Source of the DNA: Planctomycetota bacterium
GTDB lineage: Bacteria; Planctomycetota; UBA1135; UBA2386
Direction: 5' to 3'
Assembly: GCA_025459175.1 (NCBI GenBank)
Contig: JALORC010000055.1
Coordinates: forward strand, 1-43,060
DNA: 43,060 nt
Below the pieces are notes generated by a model. It was not told where the DNA came from, searched no databases, and was given only the letters and a program-made list of their open reading frames with translations. Shown here piece by piece: positions 30,601 through 39,095 of the stretch. The position numbers and the translations under genes are program-made. How positions within the stretch are numbered: the first letter of the stretch is position 1; every line of letters starts with the position of its first letter.

Positions 30601-33600
30601 GAACGCGAAGTGCGACGCCCCGGCCCGCAGTTGCCGCAGGCGAGCGAGGCCCGCGCGCAGGCGCCGCCGGAAGGCCTCGTCCATCGCCGGCACGGCCTCG
30701 CCGCGGCGCGCACTCGCCCGCACGGCGGCGAAGTACGGCAGCAGCCTCGACAGCGTCTGCTCGGCGCAGCCGTACGGATAGACGGCGAGGTCGAGTTCGA
30801 GCCGGCTCCACACCGCGGCGTCGCCGAGCATCACGTCGACGACGAGTTCCTCGTCGACGGACGCCCCCTCGGGCATCGGCACGCGCACGGTGCCCTGGCT
30901 GCGCTGCGCGACGACGATCGGGTGCGACACCGCATCGCGCACGATGGCGACGGTTCGCTCGGAACGATCGAGCACCGCGTCCGAACGCAGCTCGAGCAGA
31001 AGCTTCGCCTCGCCGCTCGCGATCGCACGCATCGGCACGGCGACCATTCGCGCCGCGCCTGCGCCCACGGACGCAGACACCGTGGTACGAGTCACCTCGA
31101 TCTGCTTCGGCTCCGTCCGCACGACGACTTCGACCGCGGTCGCCCCGGTCGCAGCAGCCCCCTTCGCGTCGGCTTCGCGCGCGACCACGAGCGGCAGCGA
31201 GAACGTGTCGCCCTCGCGCACGCCGCGCGGCACCACCGGCTCGACGGACCACGGCACACGCGTCGAGGTCGCCGCGCGCGCGAGCGCGCCTTCGCCGTTG
31301 CTGTCGACGACCACGGCGCTGAGGCGCCAGGTGGTGAGGTCGGACGGCATGCGCACGCGGAAGCTCGCCACGCCATTCGCATCGGCGACGGCCGTTTCGA
31401 AGTGTGCGACGGCACGGAAGTCGGCGCGCGCCGGCGGCGCGACGTCGCCGGCCCCCATCGCCGGCCCGCCCGAGCCGGGCACCGCAGGGGCGAAACTCCA
31501 CTCGCCCAGCTCTGGTACGCGCCCGTTCCGCAGCAGCGACGCGAGCACCTCGTCCGGATCGGCGAACTTCGCGCGCCTCATGCGCTGCCAGTCGGCGTGG
31601 GCGACGCCCGGTCGCAGCTCCGCGGTCGGCTCCCTGGTCCGGTCCTCCTCGATCGCGTACACGCGTTCGTCGACGACCGCGAGCGTGACCAGGGACCCGG
31701 GCCGCTGCGACCGTACGCGGCAGTCGAGATCGCTCCCCGGCGTCGTCGTGGGCATCACCTCGACAACGGCCTCGACCGCCGGCGCGAGCGTGACGAACGC
31801 GAAGTCCTCGACCATCGTCTCGCGATCGGCCAGTGTGACATCGAGCCGCGGCCAGTCGACGCGCAGCACGTCGACCGCCTGCACCGCGCGACCGTTCTCG
31901 TCGAACTGCAGCGAGAAGGCGCGAGCATGCCGACTCCTGCCGACCACGAGCAACGCGCGCGCCCCGGCCCTGCCGTGCGCGACGACGCGACAGGTCCGAC
32001 CGACGACCGCAGGTTCGACGTCGATGCGCGCCTCGTCGTGGCGATGGCGCCACGGGCGATCCGCGACCGGATCCTGCCGCACCGCGAACCTGCGCACCAC
32101 GTGCGTCGCGGACTGTTCGGTGCCGTCGGGCCCGGTCGTGCGGAACACGACCTCGAGGTCGTCCGCAGGCGAACGCCAGCCCTCGCGCGTGCGCAGCAGC
32201 TGCGCCTGCCACTCGGCGAGCGGAACGCGCAGCGAGGCGCGTCCGTCGGCCCCGGTGCGCAGCGCCGTCGTCTGCCCCTCGACCACCGCGTGCACGAGCT
32301 GGCCATCGACCGGCGCCCCGCTCGCGTAGCGAACGACCGCCGCGACCTCGACGGCGTCGCGCGACTCGGGCAGCAGCTCGGGCCCCTCGGTCGCCAGCGA
32401 GGTGGCGGCACGTTCGAAGTGGGCGATGGCGAAGAGCCCACCCGCATCGAGTTGGAGTGCCTTGCCCTCGGCGTCGACATCGGGCACCTCGACCTTCAGG
32501 CTCACACGGCCCTTCGGTGTCGCGACCTCGGGCACTTCGATCGCGAACGCGAACAGCCCGCGCTCGTCGGTTCGGCCCGAACGCACTTCCTCGCCCGCGT
32601 CGCCGAAGCTCATGCGCACGCGCACGTCGCACGCACCCGCCGCGCTCGTCAAAGGCACGCGCATGCGGCCATCCCCCTCGTGCGCACACCGTCGCAGCAC
32701 GATGCGGCCCTGCACCGTCTCGCCTGGCTGGGCGACGGGGCGATCGACCATCGCGTGTAGGAGCCAGCGCTGCTCGGTGTCGCGCCGGATCGCACCCGGA
32801 GCCTCGCCTTGCAGACGCGCTGGCCCGAACTCGCTCGCGAGCCGCAGTTCGTGCCGCCAGCCGGCGTGGTTCGCCGCCGGCTCGAGCGGCAGGACCTTCG
32901 CGCTCCCGTCGAGTTCGCCGCGCTCGAGGGCGTCGCGCGTCGCCAGCTCGTAGCGCGCTCCGATCGCGCGGCCCTCGGCCCAGGTCGCGAGCACGAGGGC
33001 ATGATCCTCGATCATGGCGAACGCCTCGAGGTCGCTGACCTCGACCGGCACCACGCCCCACCACGGCGTTGCCTGCGAACGCACGGCCAGCAGGTAGTGC
33101 CCGTACGGCACGGCCTCGGCCTTCGCGACTTTGCCCGGCTCGAGGCCAGCACGCTGCACGGGCTCGGCGAGCGCCAGCAGCTCACGCCAATCCAGACGGT
33201 CGCTGTCACGGACCAGGCCCTGGAACGCAGCGAAGGCGCGTGGATGCCAAGCGAGTTCGATCGGTTCACGCAAGTCGGCAGGCACCGGGAACCGCGCCTC
33301 GCGCCGCAACCAGACGGGTTCGCTCGTGCGCGACACACTCGCGATCGTGAGCAGGGCCATGGCCTCGTCGAGCACCTTCGCATCGCCACCACGCGCTCGC
33401 CGCGCCGCGATCTCGCCGCGGATGCCGAGGAGCACCGGCAACAGTGCGCCACGCGCGCGGTCATGGAACCAAGGTCGCTCGCCGATCTCATCGACCCACG
33501 CGGCGAGCTCGGGCACCGCATCGCCGCGCCCTTCGTGCTGCAGCAACGCGGTTGCCGCCGCGAGCAGGGCGAGGTCGGCCTCGGGATCGCCAGGGAACGC

Positions 33601-33873
33601 GCGCGCCACCGCCAACATCGCCATCGCGCGCTGCTCCGACGGCCCCGTCGCCGCCTGAAGGCGCGCACGCGCCGCCGGCGAAGGCAGCTGTGCTATGGCG
33701 TCGGCGACGGCCGCCGGGCGATCCGCAAGGCGCGCCAGCAGCGCCTCGTAGGCGGGGTCGGGTTCGGCGACCCCGGTGCGCTCGCCCGTCGGCGGGCTGC
33801 TTTGCTGTGCCGTTGCGGTCGCGAGCAGCAGTGAGACGGCGGCAAGAACGCGGGTGGCGAAGTGGCGCAGCAT
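27670..33873 (-). CDS. Bacterial alpha-2-macroglobulin-like protein with thioester and long C-terminal extension
   Basis: 2067 residues from the ATG at 33873. Signal peptide about 1-22. An N-terminal helical region (about 35-340) precedes MG-type beta domains (MG2-like DRPVAQPGETVQGRIVLR near 375; VAHFETAVADANGVASFRV of the A2M domain near 850). The thioester motif is intact: YPYGCAEQTLSRLLPYF, Cys1036-Gln1039, followed by an all-helical thioester domain. An MG10-like segment (RFAWPPTVAAPMYAGG, near 1480) follows, then about 550 residues of helical-repeat-like sequence that typical proteins such as E. coli YfhM (about 1650) lack. Thought to trap proteases at the cell surface. The usual partner PbpC is not adjacent. 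Confidence 0.9.
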   Translation of the reverse strand: MLRHFATRVLAAVSLLLATATAQQSSPPTGERTGVAEPDPAYEALLARLADRPAAVADAIAQLPSPAARARLQAATGPSEQRAMAMLAVARAFPGDPEADLALLAAATALLQHEGRGDAVPELAAWVDEIGERPWFHDRARGALLPVLLGIRGEIAARRARGGDAKVLDEAMALLTIASVSRTSEPVWLRREARFPVPADLREPIELAWHPRAFAAFQGLVRDSDRLDWRELLALAEPVQRAGLEPGKVAKAEAVPYGHYLLAVRSQATPWWGVVPVEVSDLEAFAMIEDHALVLATWAEGRAIGARYELATRDALERGELDGSAKVLPLEPAANHAGWRHELRLASEFGPARLQGEAPGAIRRDTEQRWLLHAMVDRPVAQPGETVQGRIVLRRCAHEGDGRMRVPLTSAAGACDVRVRMSFGDAGEEVRSGRTDERGLFAFAIEVPEVATPKGRVSLKVEVPDVDAEGKALQLDAGGLFAIAHFERAATSLATEGPELLPESRDAVEVAAVVRYASGAPVDGQLVHAVVEGQTTALRTGADGRASLRVPLAEWQAQLLRTREGWRSPADDLEVVFRTTGPDGTEQSATHVVRRFAVRQDPVADRPWRHRHDEARIDVEPAVVGRTCRVVAHGRAGARALLVVGRSRHARAFSLQFDENGRAVQAVDVLRVDWPRLDVTLADRETMVEDFAFVTLAPAVEAVVEVMPTTTPGSDLDCRVRSQRPGSLVTLAVVDERVYAIEEDRTREPTAELRPGVAHADWQRMRRAKFADPDEVLASLLRNGRVPELGEWSFAPAVPGSGGPAMGAGDVAPPARADFRAVAHFETAVADANGVASFRVRMPSDLTTWRLSAVVVDSNGEGALARAATSTRVPWSVEPVVPRGVREGDTFSLPLVVAREADAKGAAATGATAVEVVVRTEPKQIEVTRTTVSASVGAGAARMVAVPMRAIASGEAKLLLELRSDAVLDRSERTVAIVRDAVSHPIVVAQRSQGTVRVPMPEGASVDEELVVDVMLGDAAVWSRLELDLAVYPYGCAEQTLSRLLPYFAAVRASARRGEAVPAMDEAFRRRLRAGLARLRQLRAGASHFAFWPGGEADVEISVLVKHGLAVLREAGVDLAAERLDVAGGCTVPAPMSKRADETAQRAFALAVEQAAAALRLAPEATRARALAAVALPALDAEPAMLQLPARLGLSAGAIARLGLALLAAGERDGARACLHRLDRGVAAGDGVVTRAGEDPLAVQAMQLELRLALDDDPVARDRAIADLVLACAAGRGSTYAQACASAALALAVPRTARREARVRVEVRGETRELHLASDRADAGRARFARGGEVVVRGPEGATLLVRVTAMRSAPGSSHPAWRSPIAVERALHVLPDAIDAAAREHALRAPLDAKFPLVDGPLPAGRPVLLVVRATSPRSMRHVVVECPLPCGFELLGDSRDVERLAAHVAFVADLEAHRPFERRLLLVPTTVGRFAWPPTVAAPMYAGGLDGGSAGSFVEVVAPAKGTEPAFALWAAPRTPTHDAAASVDNEPDPLAELFTCWQLANDGKPDGEELERRTARALGFDPATANPWVAVVALDDWLDERRHLRAFELEAGAFEAWLVGLLLEAFACAMRTPIPTEVEDAVTQIEAANYALAHVADEGERVCRRLALLRRAMAGAPDTVAAVLDELPEDPLQLVGWPGAFELLHAALAHEDATVREAAFDRMMPEQQALLPLAVILRARQGEWEAAFVRGLVASERHAREFELALHDADLAFAHRAELFGLVPAEWWLRMPLAVFERLADEADEDERADAWSVTRLADLVARGVASDGELIAAFASTDDAFRVVLAHALLRRGVHEVGAPQRAGDASFPVWAKAIRLGAQGVDEAIAMLRTLCDDEGRLPTVGAEELVAWFVRALVVERGSPQQVGSIAPMLGPEAWARAWARFDVDQRVQLVDRFQTELADAFQPATEREAEAIWRFLLRNKDVDRAMDNLTATTAGVRCARRHVEQGDGGALAAAVREAFAWQLDLDESTLEAPVGDEGDALLATLRRSGRAAEFTVREHAWLDRLRRHLGASAPLR

Positions 33874-33974
33874 GAGGACCGGGATGGAAAGGGCGGCGGA
33901 CAGGGAAGCCCGCGCAATGGCAACGGGCGTGCCAGTGCGCCCAAGCCGCCGAAGCTGCGCCGCGGGGGCGAGCA

Positions 33975-33992
33975 TGTTCCGAGTTCGGAACA
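33975..33992. promoter_or_regulatory. Perfect 18-bp inverted repeat, candidate operator
   Basis: TGTTCCGA-GT-TCGGAACA: perfect 8-bp arms, 102 bp upstream of the alpha-2-macroglobulin start codon. The short centre argues for a dimeric DNA-binding protein rather than an RNA hairpin. It is not a match to a LexA site I can name. Confidence 0.45.
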
Positions 33993-34067
33993 CGAGCTTC
34001 CGGAGCCGGGCCATGGCACGGCCGACGACCAGTCCGGGCGTCGCGACGGCTGGCGCAGGCGATCGCG

Positions 34068-34247
34068 ATGATCCGGTTCCTGCTCTTCTCGACCAGCGAA
34101 CACGACGACTACCACCAACGGACCGACACGATCGCCACGCTGGATCGGCAGGCGCTGTCGCGCACCGCGGCGTGCATCCACCGCACGGTGCTGGCGATCG
34201 ATGCCCGCGACCGCAGGCTTTCGGCCGAAGCCACGGCGACGGCCTAG
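34068..34247 (+). CDS. Possible small ORF, 59 residues
   Basis: Starts MIRFLLFSTSEHDDYHQR, with an AGG nine bases upstream, and ends ATATA. The composition is more protein-like than the surrounding frames, but there is no known motif and the stop overlaps that of an opposite ORF. It could be a remnant. Not recognised. Confidence 0.25.
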   Translation: MIRFLLFSTSEHDDYHQRTDTIATLDRQALSRTAACIHRTVLAIDARDRRLSAEATATA

Positions 34248-34411
34248 CTCGGCAAGACGACCGCGAACTTGAACAGCAGTTGCACCAGGTCGACGCTGAG
34301 CCGCACCGCGGCGGCGGCCCCACCGGTCAGCGCCAGCAGGATGGCACCGCAGGCGGACGCTTCCAGCAGCCCACGAGCAGCGGGCGAACCATTGCATTGG
34401 TCGGATGGCAT
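34244..34411 (-). CDS. Possible small membrane ORF, 55 residues
   Basis: Starts MPSDQCNGSPAARGLLEA, then a hydrophobic stretch (ACGAILLALTGGAAAAVRL) and ends VVLPS. One plausible TM helix. No Shine-Dalgarno, no homologue recognised; its stop overlaps the plus-strand ORF in a CTAG. At most one of the two is likely real. Confidence 0.28.
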   Translation of the reverse strand: MPSDQCNGSPAARGLLEASACGAILLALTGGAAAAVRLSVDLVQLLFKFAVVLPS

Positions 34412-34619
34412 GACCCGAGAAGCGTGGGCCAGCGCACCGGCGGATCAGGATTTTCTCGCCGGCGCAGCAAACATGCGGCCCCAGCGGCAGAGCCGGCCTC
34501 GCATTCAGCTGCAGCTCGCGGCCTCTGGATCTGCCAGTGCGCGGGGATCAAGCTGTTGCGGCCCGCATCGACGAGGCGGCGGACGGCGTGGGCCGCCGAC
34601 CCGCGCGCGCCGCCCGCGA

Positions 34620-36917
34620 TCAGCGGACGACGAAGTTCAGCGAGTCGCTGAGGTCGACGAAGCCGAGGCATTGCGACCCGACGATCGAGAAGCCCTGCAC
34701 GGCCAGCGGGATGCCGACGAACTGCGGGTTGTTCGGCACCGTCCAGCTCATCGGGTTGCCGAAGAAGACGTACTGGTCGACACCCAGCACGCAGTTGCAT
34801 CCCAGCGCGTTCAGCGGGATGTAACCGGGCACACCGAAGATCACCGTGGAGACGGGGCCGTTGCCGACCGTCACGTCGATCGCCTGGCCGATGGCCGGCG
34901 TGCCAGACGCGCTGATCGACAGGCCGCCGCAGGCGAGGCCCTGCGGCACGAAGAGGTTCGCGCTGCCGGTCGCGTAACCGCCGAAGTTCGCCAAGCGGAA
35001 CGAGTTGGTCGCCTCCTCGGTGAACGAGATCACGTAGCGCGGCGACATCGTGTTGCCACCGCTGAAGTCGGCGCAGATGTTGGCTTGCGAGAAGTTGGTT
35101 ACGGGAGAGGTCTGCAGGTCGGTGCGCTCCTCGATGCGGAACGTGTTGCTCGCCGGCAGGTAGGCGGCCGTCACGGCTTCCACCCGCGCGAAAAGGAGGT
35201 TCTGGCCGATCGTGCGGGTGACGACGAATCGGGTGCCGTCGGAGTCGATCTCGGGATCCTTGTCGTCGGCACCCGGAATCGGCGTGTTCACGGAGAACGC
35301 AGCCTGCTCGGCGCCAAACTGCGTCATCAGCTTGCAGAACACGTCGCGCGGCTGGCCGAGCGTGGCGGCGAACTCGTACGCCACCGGCCAGTAGCGAGTG
35401 CCGTTTGCGTCGATCGGCGACCCGGCCGAGGGCGAGCTCTCCTCGGCGGGCGTCGCGGCGATGACGAAGAGGCTGGGGCCGATCAGCGCACCATCCCACC
35501 TGACGAAGCGGCCGACGGCCTCCTGGTGGTTCGGCGAGAAGACCGCGGTGCGCTGCCAGGAGATCAGCCAATACGCCGGCAGGCCGTTGCTCTGGCCGCA
35601 CGACTTGCTGATCGACGGCTTGTCGACGCCGACCGAGTACGAGTCGACCAGCGTCGGCGTGGCGTTGACCAGCGTGCCGTTCGGCGCGACCAGCTTGTAG
35701 TAGATGGACGTCGCGACACTGGAAGTGCTCGGGCGCTTCATGAACACGACGCAGTAGTAGCCGAGGCCGGGATACGGGTCGCTGCCGACGTCGGGCAGCA
35801 ACGTCCTGCCGGGCAGGCCGACGACGCCGTCGCGCTCGATGTCGAAGAAGCCACCGAGGCTCGCGTTGGCGTTGATGATGCGCCCGACGACGTAGGACGT
35901 GGTGGCCCCGGTGATCTCGCTGACGAGCAGGAAGTTCTGCGAGTCGTTGTTCCCGGCGACCGCGATCTTCGTGTGGTGGGCGCTGGTGAAGTCGATCATG
36001 AAGTCGGTCTGCACGAGGTTGAGCGCGTTGTCGAACATCACGCCCCAGACGTCGGTGTCGCCCAAACTGTAGTCGCGCTGATAGACGATCAGCGTGCGGC
36101 CGCCGATGCCGCTGGCCTGGATCGTCGCGACGTCGGAGTCGTGCTGGTACTGGGTCTGGCCGGACGCGATGCCGAACCAGTAGTTCAGCACCGGATCGAG
36201 CACGATCGGCAGCTGCGCGCGTTCGACGAAGCTGGCCGGGATCTCCATGTGGGCGGCTTCGCCGGTCCACGTGATCGCGAGCGGCAGCCGTTCCCCCTTC
36301 GCATCGATCGCGACGGCCTTCGTGTAGTCGACATGGCCGAACTCGTTGCCGAAGCGGATGCCGTTGTCGAGCAGCGACGGTTGCAGCTCACCGGTGATGC
36401 GCACGTCGACGGCGATCGCGCCGCGCGACGGCAGCGTCTCGAACACGAACGACTGCTCGAGGCTGTCGAGCCGCGTCTCGACCACTTCGGTCAGCGCGCC
36501 GCGCGCGGTGCGCACGGTGCCGGCCGACTCGACCGGCTGGCCGGCGGGCAGCAGCAGCGCCTTGCCACCGACGGTGGCCTGCGCCAGTTCGAGGCGCAGC
36601 GGGAAGTTGCGCGGCGCATGGCTGCCGAAGAACGGGATCGTCGTGAAGCCGGTGCCGTCGAAGCTGCCCTTCCAGGCGGTGCCGAGCGCCCACAGCGGGC
36701 CATCGGCACTGGGACGGTCGAACATCACGCGTTGCTGCGGCCGGTTGCCTGCCCGATGCGCGAGTGCGCTCGCCTGTTCCGGCGTCAGTTCCGGGGCCGC
36801 CTGGACCCCCGCTTCCTCGGCGGGCGGAGGCGTGGCCAGGGCAGGGCGGGTCGGCGGGTCCTGGGCCGGCAGTCCGCTCAGCAGTACGGCGAGAGTCCAG
36901 AGGAGGTTCGTTCGCAT
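34620..36917 (-). CDS. Large secreted protein with shared C-terminal domain
   Basis: 765 residues. Signal peptide 1-18 ending GLPAQ. A Pro/Ala-rich segment follows, then a beta-rich body: FVFETLPSRGAIAVDVRITGEL, and many repeats of short strands separated by Asn/Asp/Ser, such as TLIVYQRDYSLGDTDVWGV and TRFVVTRTIGQNLLFARV. Spacing suggests a beta-propeller or similar repeat, but I do not recognise a family. The C-terminus (YIPLNALGCNCVLGVDQ ... WTVPNNPQFVGIPLAVQGF) is the shared C-terminal beta domain. No catalytic motif. The ATG is the first start and gives the signal peptide; no Shine-Dalgarno. Confidence 0.82.
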   Translation of the reverse strand: MRTNLLWTLAVLLSGLPAQDPPTRPALATPPPAEEAGVQAAPELTPEQASALAHRAGNRPQQRVMFDRPSADGPLWALGTAWKGSFDGTGFTTIPFFGSHAPRNFPLRLELAQATVGGKALLLPAGQPVESAGTVRTARGALTEVVETRLDSLEQSFVFETLPSRGAIAVDVRITGELQPSLLDNGIRFGNEFGHVDYTKAVAIDAKGERLPLAITWTGEAAHMEIPASFVERAQLPIVLDPVLNYWFGIASGQTQYQHDSDVATIQASGIGGRTLIVYQRDYSLGDTDVWGVMFDNALNLVQTDFMIDFTSAHHTKIAVAGNNDSQNFLLVSEITGATTSYVVGRIINANASLGGFFDIERDGVVGLPGRTLLPDVGSDPYPGLGYYCVVFMKRPSTSSVATSIYYKLVAPNGTLVNATPTLVDSYSVGVDKPSISKSCGQSNGLPAYWLISWQRTAVFSPNHQEAVGRFVRWDGALIGPSLFVIAATPAEESSPSAGSPIDANGTRYWPVAYEFAATLGQPRDVFCKLMTQFGAEQAAFSVNTPIPGADDKDPEIDSDGTRFVVTRTIGQNLLFARVEAVTAAYLPASNTFRIEERTDLQTSPVTNFSQANICADFSGGNTMSPRYVISFTEEATNSFRLANFGGYATGSANLFVPQGLACGGLSISASGTPAIGQAIDVTVGNGPVSTVIFGVPGYIPLNALGCNCVLGVDQYVFFGNPMSWTVPNNPQFVGIPLAVQGFSIVGSQCLGFVDLSDSLNFVVR

Positions 36918-37111
36918 GGGATCAATGAAGGGCGAGGTCGCCGGTGGTGGACCAGCGGACGACCCTCACCTTCTGCAGCGGGATGCGCACGGGAATCACA
37001 CGCCGGCATGACAATTCGCGAAGCACAACCGCGACCAGCCTGCCGCGGGCGATCGCACCCTCGTACCGACGGGCTTGTTCTCCCTGGGCTGGCAACCGAT
37101 CCTCCCCCACC

Positions 37112-38305
37112 ATGCGCCGCACCGCCCTGCTCCTGCTGCTGTCCACCGCCATCACCCTGCCCGCGCAGACACCGCTGCCGGTCGGCAGCCGCGACGTCGC
37201 GTGGAGCAATCCCACCGGTGTGGGCAGTGCGACGTTGACCGCGCGCGTGCTCTACCCGGCGACCACGGCCGGCAGCTCCACACCACTGTTGCCACAAGCC
37301 GGCGGCTGGCCGGTGGTCGTGTTCCTGCACGGCTTCGCGCTGATCGGCAACAGCTACCAGCCGCTCGGCACGACGTGGGCGCAACAAGGGTGCATCGTGG
37401 TGCTGAGCAACACGGCGCAGTTCGACAACGTCGGCCAGGAACTCGACGGTCGCGCCCTGTTCGCGGCGATCGGCAACGCCAACACCGCGCCGGGCCCGCT
37501 GCAGGGCGCGTTCGATCTGCAGCGCATCGCCCTCGCCGGCCACTCGATGGGCGGTGGCAACGTCGCCAACGTGCTGGCGCAGAATCCCGGCTACCGCGCC
37601 GGCGCCGCGATCGCGCCGGTGCCTCCGCGCGGCAACAACGGCGCCCTGGTCACGACGCCACTCGGCATCGTCGCCGGCACCGGCGACACGGTGACACCGC
37701 CGTCGACCAATGCGCAGCCGTACTACCAGTCCCTGACCGGCTACCGGGGCTGCAAGTTCCTCTATCTGCTGAACGGGGACGCGAGCCACACCAACCTCGC
37801 CGGCCTGTTCGTCAGCGGCCAGACCGCCACGGCGGTGTTCCAGCGCAGTGCGGCGGTCGCGTTCGCGGCTCTGCGCCACGGACTCGGACTGTCGCCGTCG
37901 GCGCTCGAGCAGGCGCTCGGTCCGACCGCGCTGGCCGAACCGCGACTGCTGTCGCTGCAGCAGGAGTTCGCCGACGCCCAGATCTGGACCTCGGCGCCGC
38001 TGGCGCTCGCCACCACGCTGCGCGCCTCGGCCGGGATGGAACCCGGGCTCGGCGCCATCGCGGCGGCACTCAGTGCACCGGTCGGCCCGCTGCCGACGCC
38101 GTTCGGGGTGCTGCGGCTCGATCCGAGCCTCGCGTTCTTGCTGCAGGTCGGCGTGGTCGGCAACGAGCGCCGACTCGACACCACGATCGCCGTGCCGGCC
38201 GATCCGGCGCTGGTCGGGGCTCCGCTCGCGCTGCAGGCCCTCGGGCCGACGATCGCCGCGCCACTGCAGTTCGGCGGGTTCCTGGGCGTCGTCGTGTTGC
38301 CGTGA
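37112..38305 (+). CDS. Secreted alpha/beta hydrolase with shared C-terminal domain
   Basis: 397 residues from the ATG at 37112 (the frame is open upstream but codes low-complexity shadow). Signal peptide about 1-18. The hydrolase (about 25-265) has an oxyanion HGFALIGN strand (VVVFLHGF), the nucleophile elbow GHSMGGG (Ser145), the acid in AGTGDTVTP (Asp192) and the base in GDASHTN (His226), a complete triad. The fold and GHSMGGG are typical of chlorophyllase/cutinase-like (PET-hydrolase-like) esterases; the real substrate is unknown. The C-terminus (from about PTPFGVLRLDP) is the shared C-terminal beta domain. Confidence 0.87.
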   Translation: MRRTALLLLLSTAITLPAQTPLPVGSRDVAWSNPTGVGSATLTARVLYPATTAGSSTPLLPQAGGWPVVVFLHGFALIGNSYQPLGTTWAQQGCIVVLSNTAQFDNVGQELDGRALFAAIGNANTAPGPLQGAFDLQRIALAGHSMGGGNVANVLAQNPGYRAGAAIAPVPPRGNNGALVTTPLGIVAGTGDTVTPPSTNAQPYYQSLTGYRGCKFLYLLNGDASHTNLAGLFVSGQTATAVFQRSAAVAFAALRHGLGLSPSALEQALGPTALAEPRLLSLQQEFADAQIWTSAPLALATTLRASAGMEPGLGAIAAALSAPVGPLPTPFGVLRLDPSLAFLLQVGVVGNERRLDTTIAVPADPALVGAPLALQALGPTIAAPLQFGGFLGVVVLP

Positions 38306-38347
38306 ACGGCGGCACGGCCGCACGCCGCGTCCCTGCACCGACGGCCA

Positions 38348-38929
38348 TCAACCCGCGGCCATCAGCGTCGCCAGCCGCGCCAGAGCACGGCTCAACCGCG
38401 TGCGCACCGCGCCCTCGTTGATACCGAGTTCCGCCGCGATCTCGGCGTGACTCATGCCGATCACACGCGCCATCAGGATCACCTCGCGCTGGTCCTCGTC
38501 GAGCCGATCGAGCCCGGCCTCGAACTTCGCGCTGACCTCCCCGGCGATCGCGTGCTGACTCGGCCCGAAGCCGCCCGGCGTCTCGCCGACCGCGTCGGTG
38601 CCGGCGATGACACGGGCTGCATCGCGACGTTCGGCGGCGTGGAAGTCGGCGCGGTTGCGCAGCTTGTTCATCGCCACCGTGAACAGCCAGCGGCGGAAGC
38701 TGCCTTCGCCGCGCCATTCGTAGTGCTCGACGCTCTGCAGCGCCTCCCGGCACACCGTCTGCACCAGATCCGAACACGACTCCTGCGCGCGCAGCCGCGG
38801 CCCGCTCTTCGCCCGCACGAACACCATCAGGTCCGGCAGGTGCCGGCGCAGCAACGCATCGAGCGCCGCCGCATCGCCACGATGCACGGCGGCGACCAGG
38901 AACTGCGAATCGGGCCCGACGTCACTCAC
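38348..38929 (-). CDS. ECF-family RNA polymerase sigma factor
   Basis: 193 residues from a GTG. Sigma region 2 (about 23-95: DLVQTVCREALQSVEHYEWRG, FRRWLFTVAMNKL) is followed by region 4 (about 133-187: LDEDQREVILMARVIGMSHAEIAAELGINEGAVRTRLSRAL). No anti-sigma factor gene is visible next to it; many planctomycete ECF factors are paired with Ser/Thr kinases instead, and none is seen intact here. It converges on the hydrolase gene. Confidence 0.92.
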   Translation of the reverse strand: MSDVGPDSQFLVAAVHRGDAAALDALLRRHLPDLMVFVRAKSGPRLRAQESCSDLVQTVCREALQSVEHYEWRGEGSFRRWLFTVAMNKLRNRADFHAAERRDAARVIAGTDAVGETPGGFGPSQHAIAGEVSAKFEAGLDRLDEDQREVILMARVIGMSHAEIAAELGINEGAVRTRLSRALARLATLMAAG

Positions 38930-39095
38930 CCCGGCAGTCTAGCATTCGGAACGGGAGCCAGCAGGAACGTCACGCCCCGGAACCCGGTCGAACGCCTGCT
39001 CGACGCGTTCCTCGCCGGGCCGAGCGACCCGTGGCAAGCGGCGCTCGACGCCTTGGCGCCGCTGGGCGCGCCACACGCAGCCAGCCGCGCAGCCG
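38930..39095. other. 166-bp gap between the two sigma genes, coding-like plus frame
   Basis: On the plus strand codons from about 38969 read TPRNPVERLLDAFLAG and SDPWQAALDALAPLGAP, with GC-rich third positions and amphipathic pattern, but there is no start codon and the frame dissolves into the end of the next gene. Possibly the remnant of a divergent gene. Upstream signals of the 38348-38929 sigma gene must also lie here; no clear -35/-10 seen. Confidence 0.25.

Larger units (their letters stand above)
33874..34619. other. 746-bp region with no confident gene
   Basis: Between the start of the alpha-2-macroglobulin gene and the stop of the secreted-protein gene at 34620. It holds an 18-bp palindrome (33975-33992) and two weak small ORFs that end on each other (34068-34247 plus, 34244-34411 minus). 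The rest shows no conserved-looking reading frame. It probably contains the alpha-2-macroglobulin promoter, but no convincing -35/-10 was found. Confidence 0.4.

Noticed and set aside
27505..32760. Very long open frame on the plus strand (over 1700 codons) opposite the alpha-2-macroglobulin gene
   Set aside because: It is a product of the high GC content: the translation is almost only Arg, Ala, His and Gln with no domain, while the opposite strand encodes a recognisable protein.
33975..33992. LexA (SOS) box upstream of the alpha-2-macroglobulin gene
   Set aside because: The half-sites TGTTC and GAACA are separated by 8 bases, not the 4 of the TGTTC-N4-GAACA type, and the gene is not an expected SOS target. 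Kept only as an unnamed operator-like palindrome.
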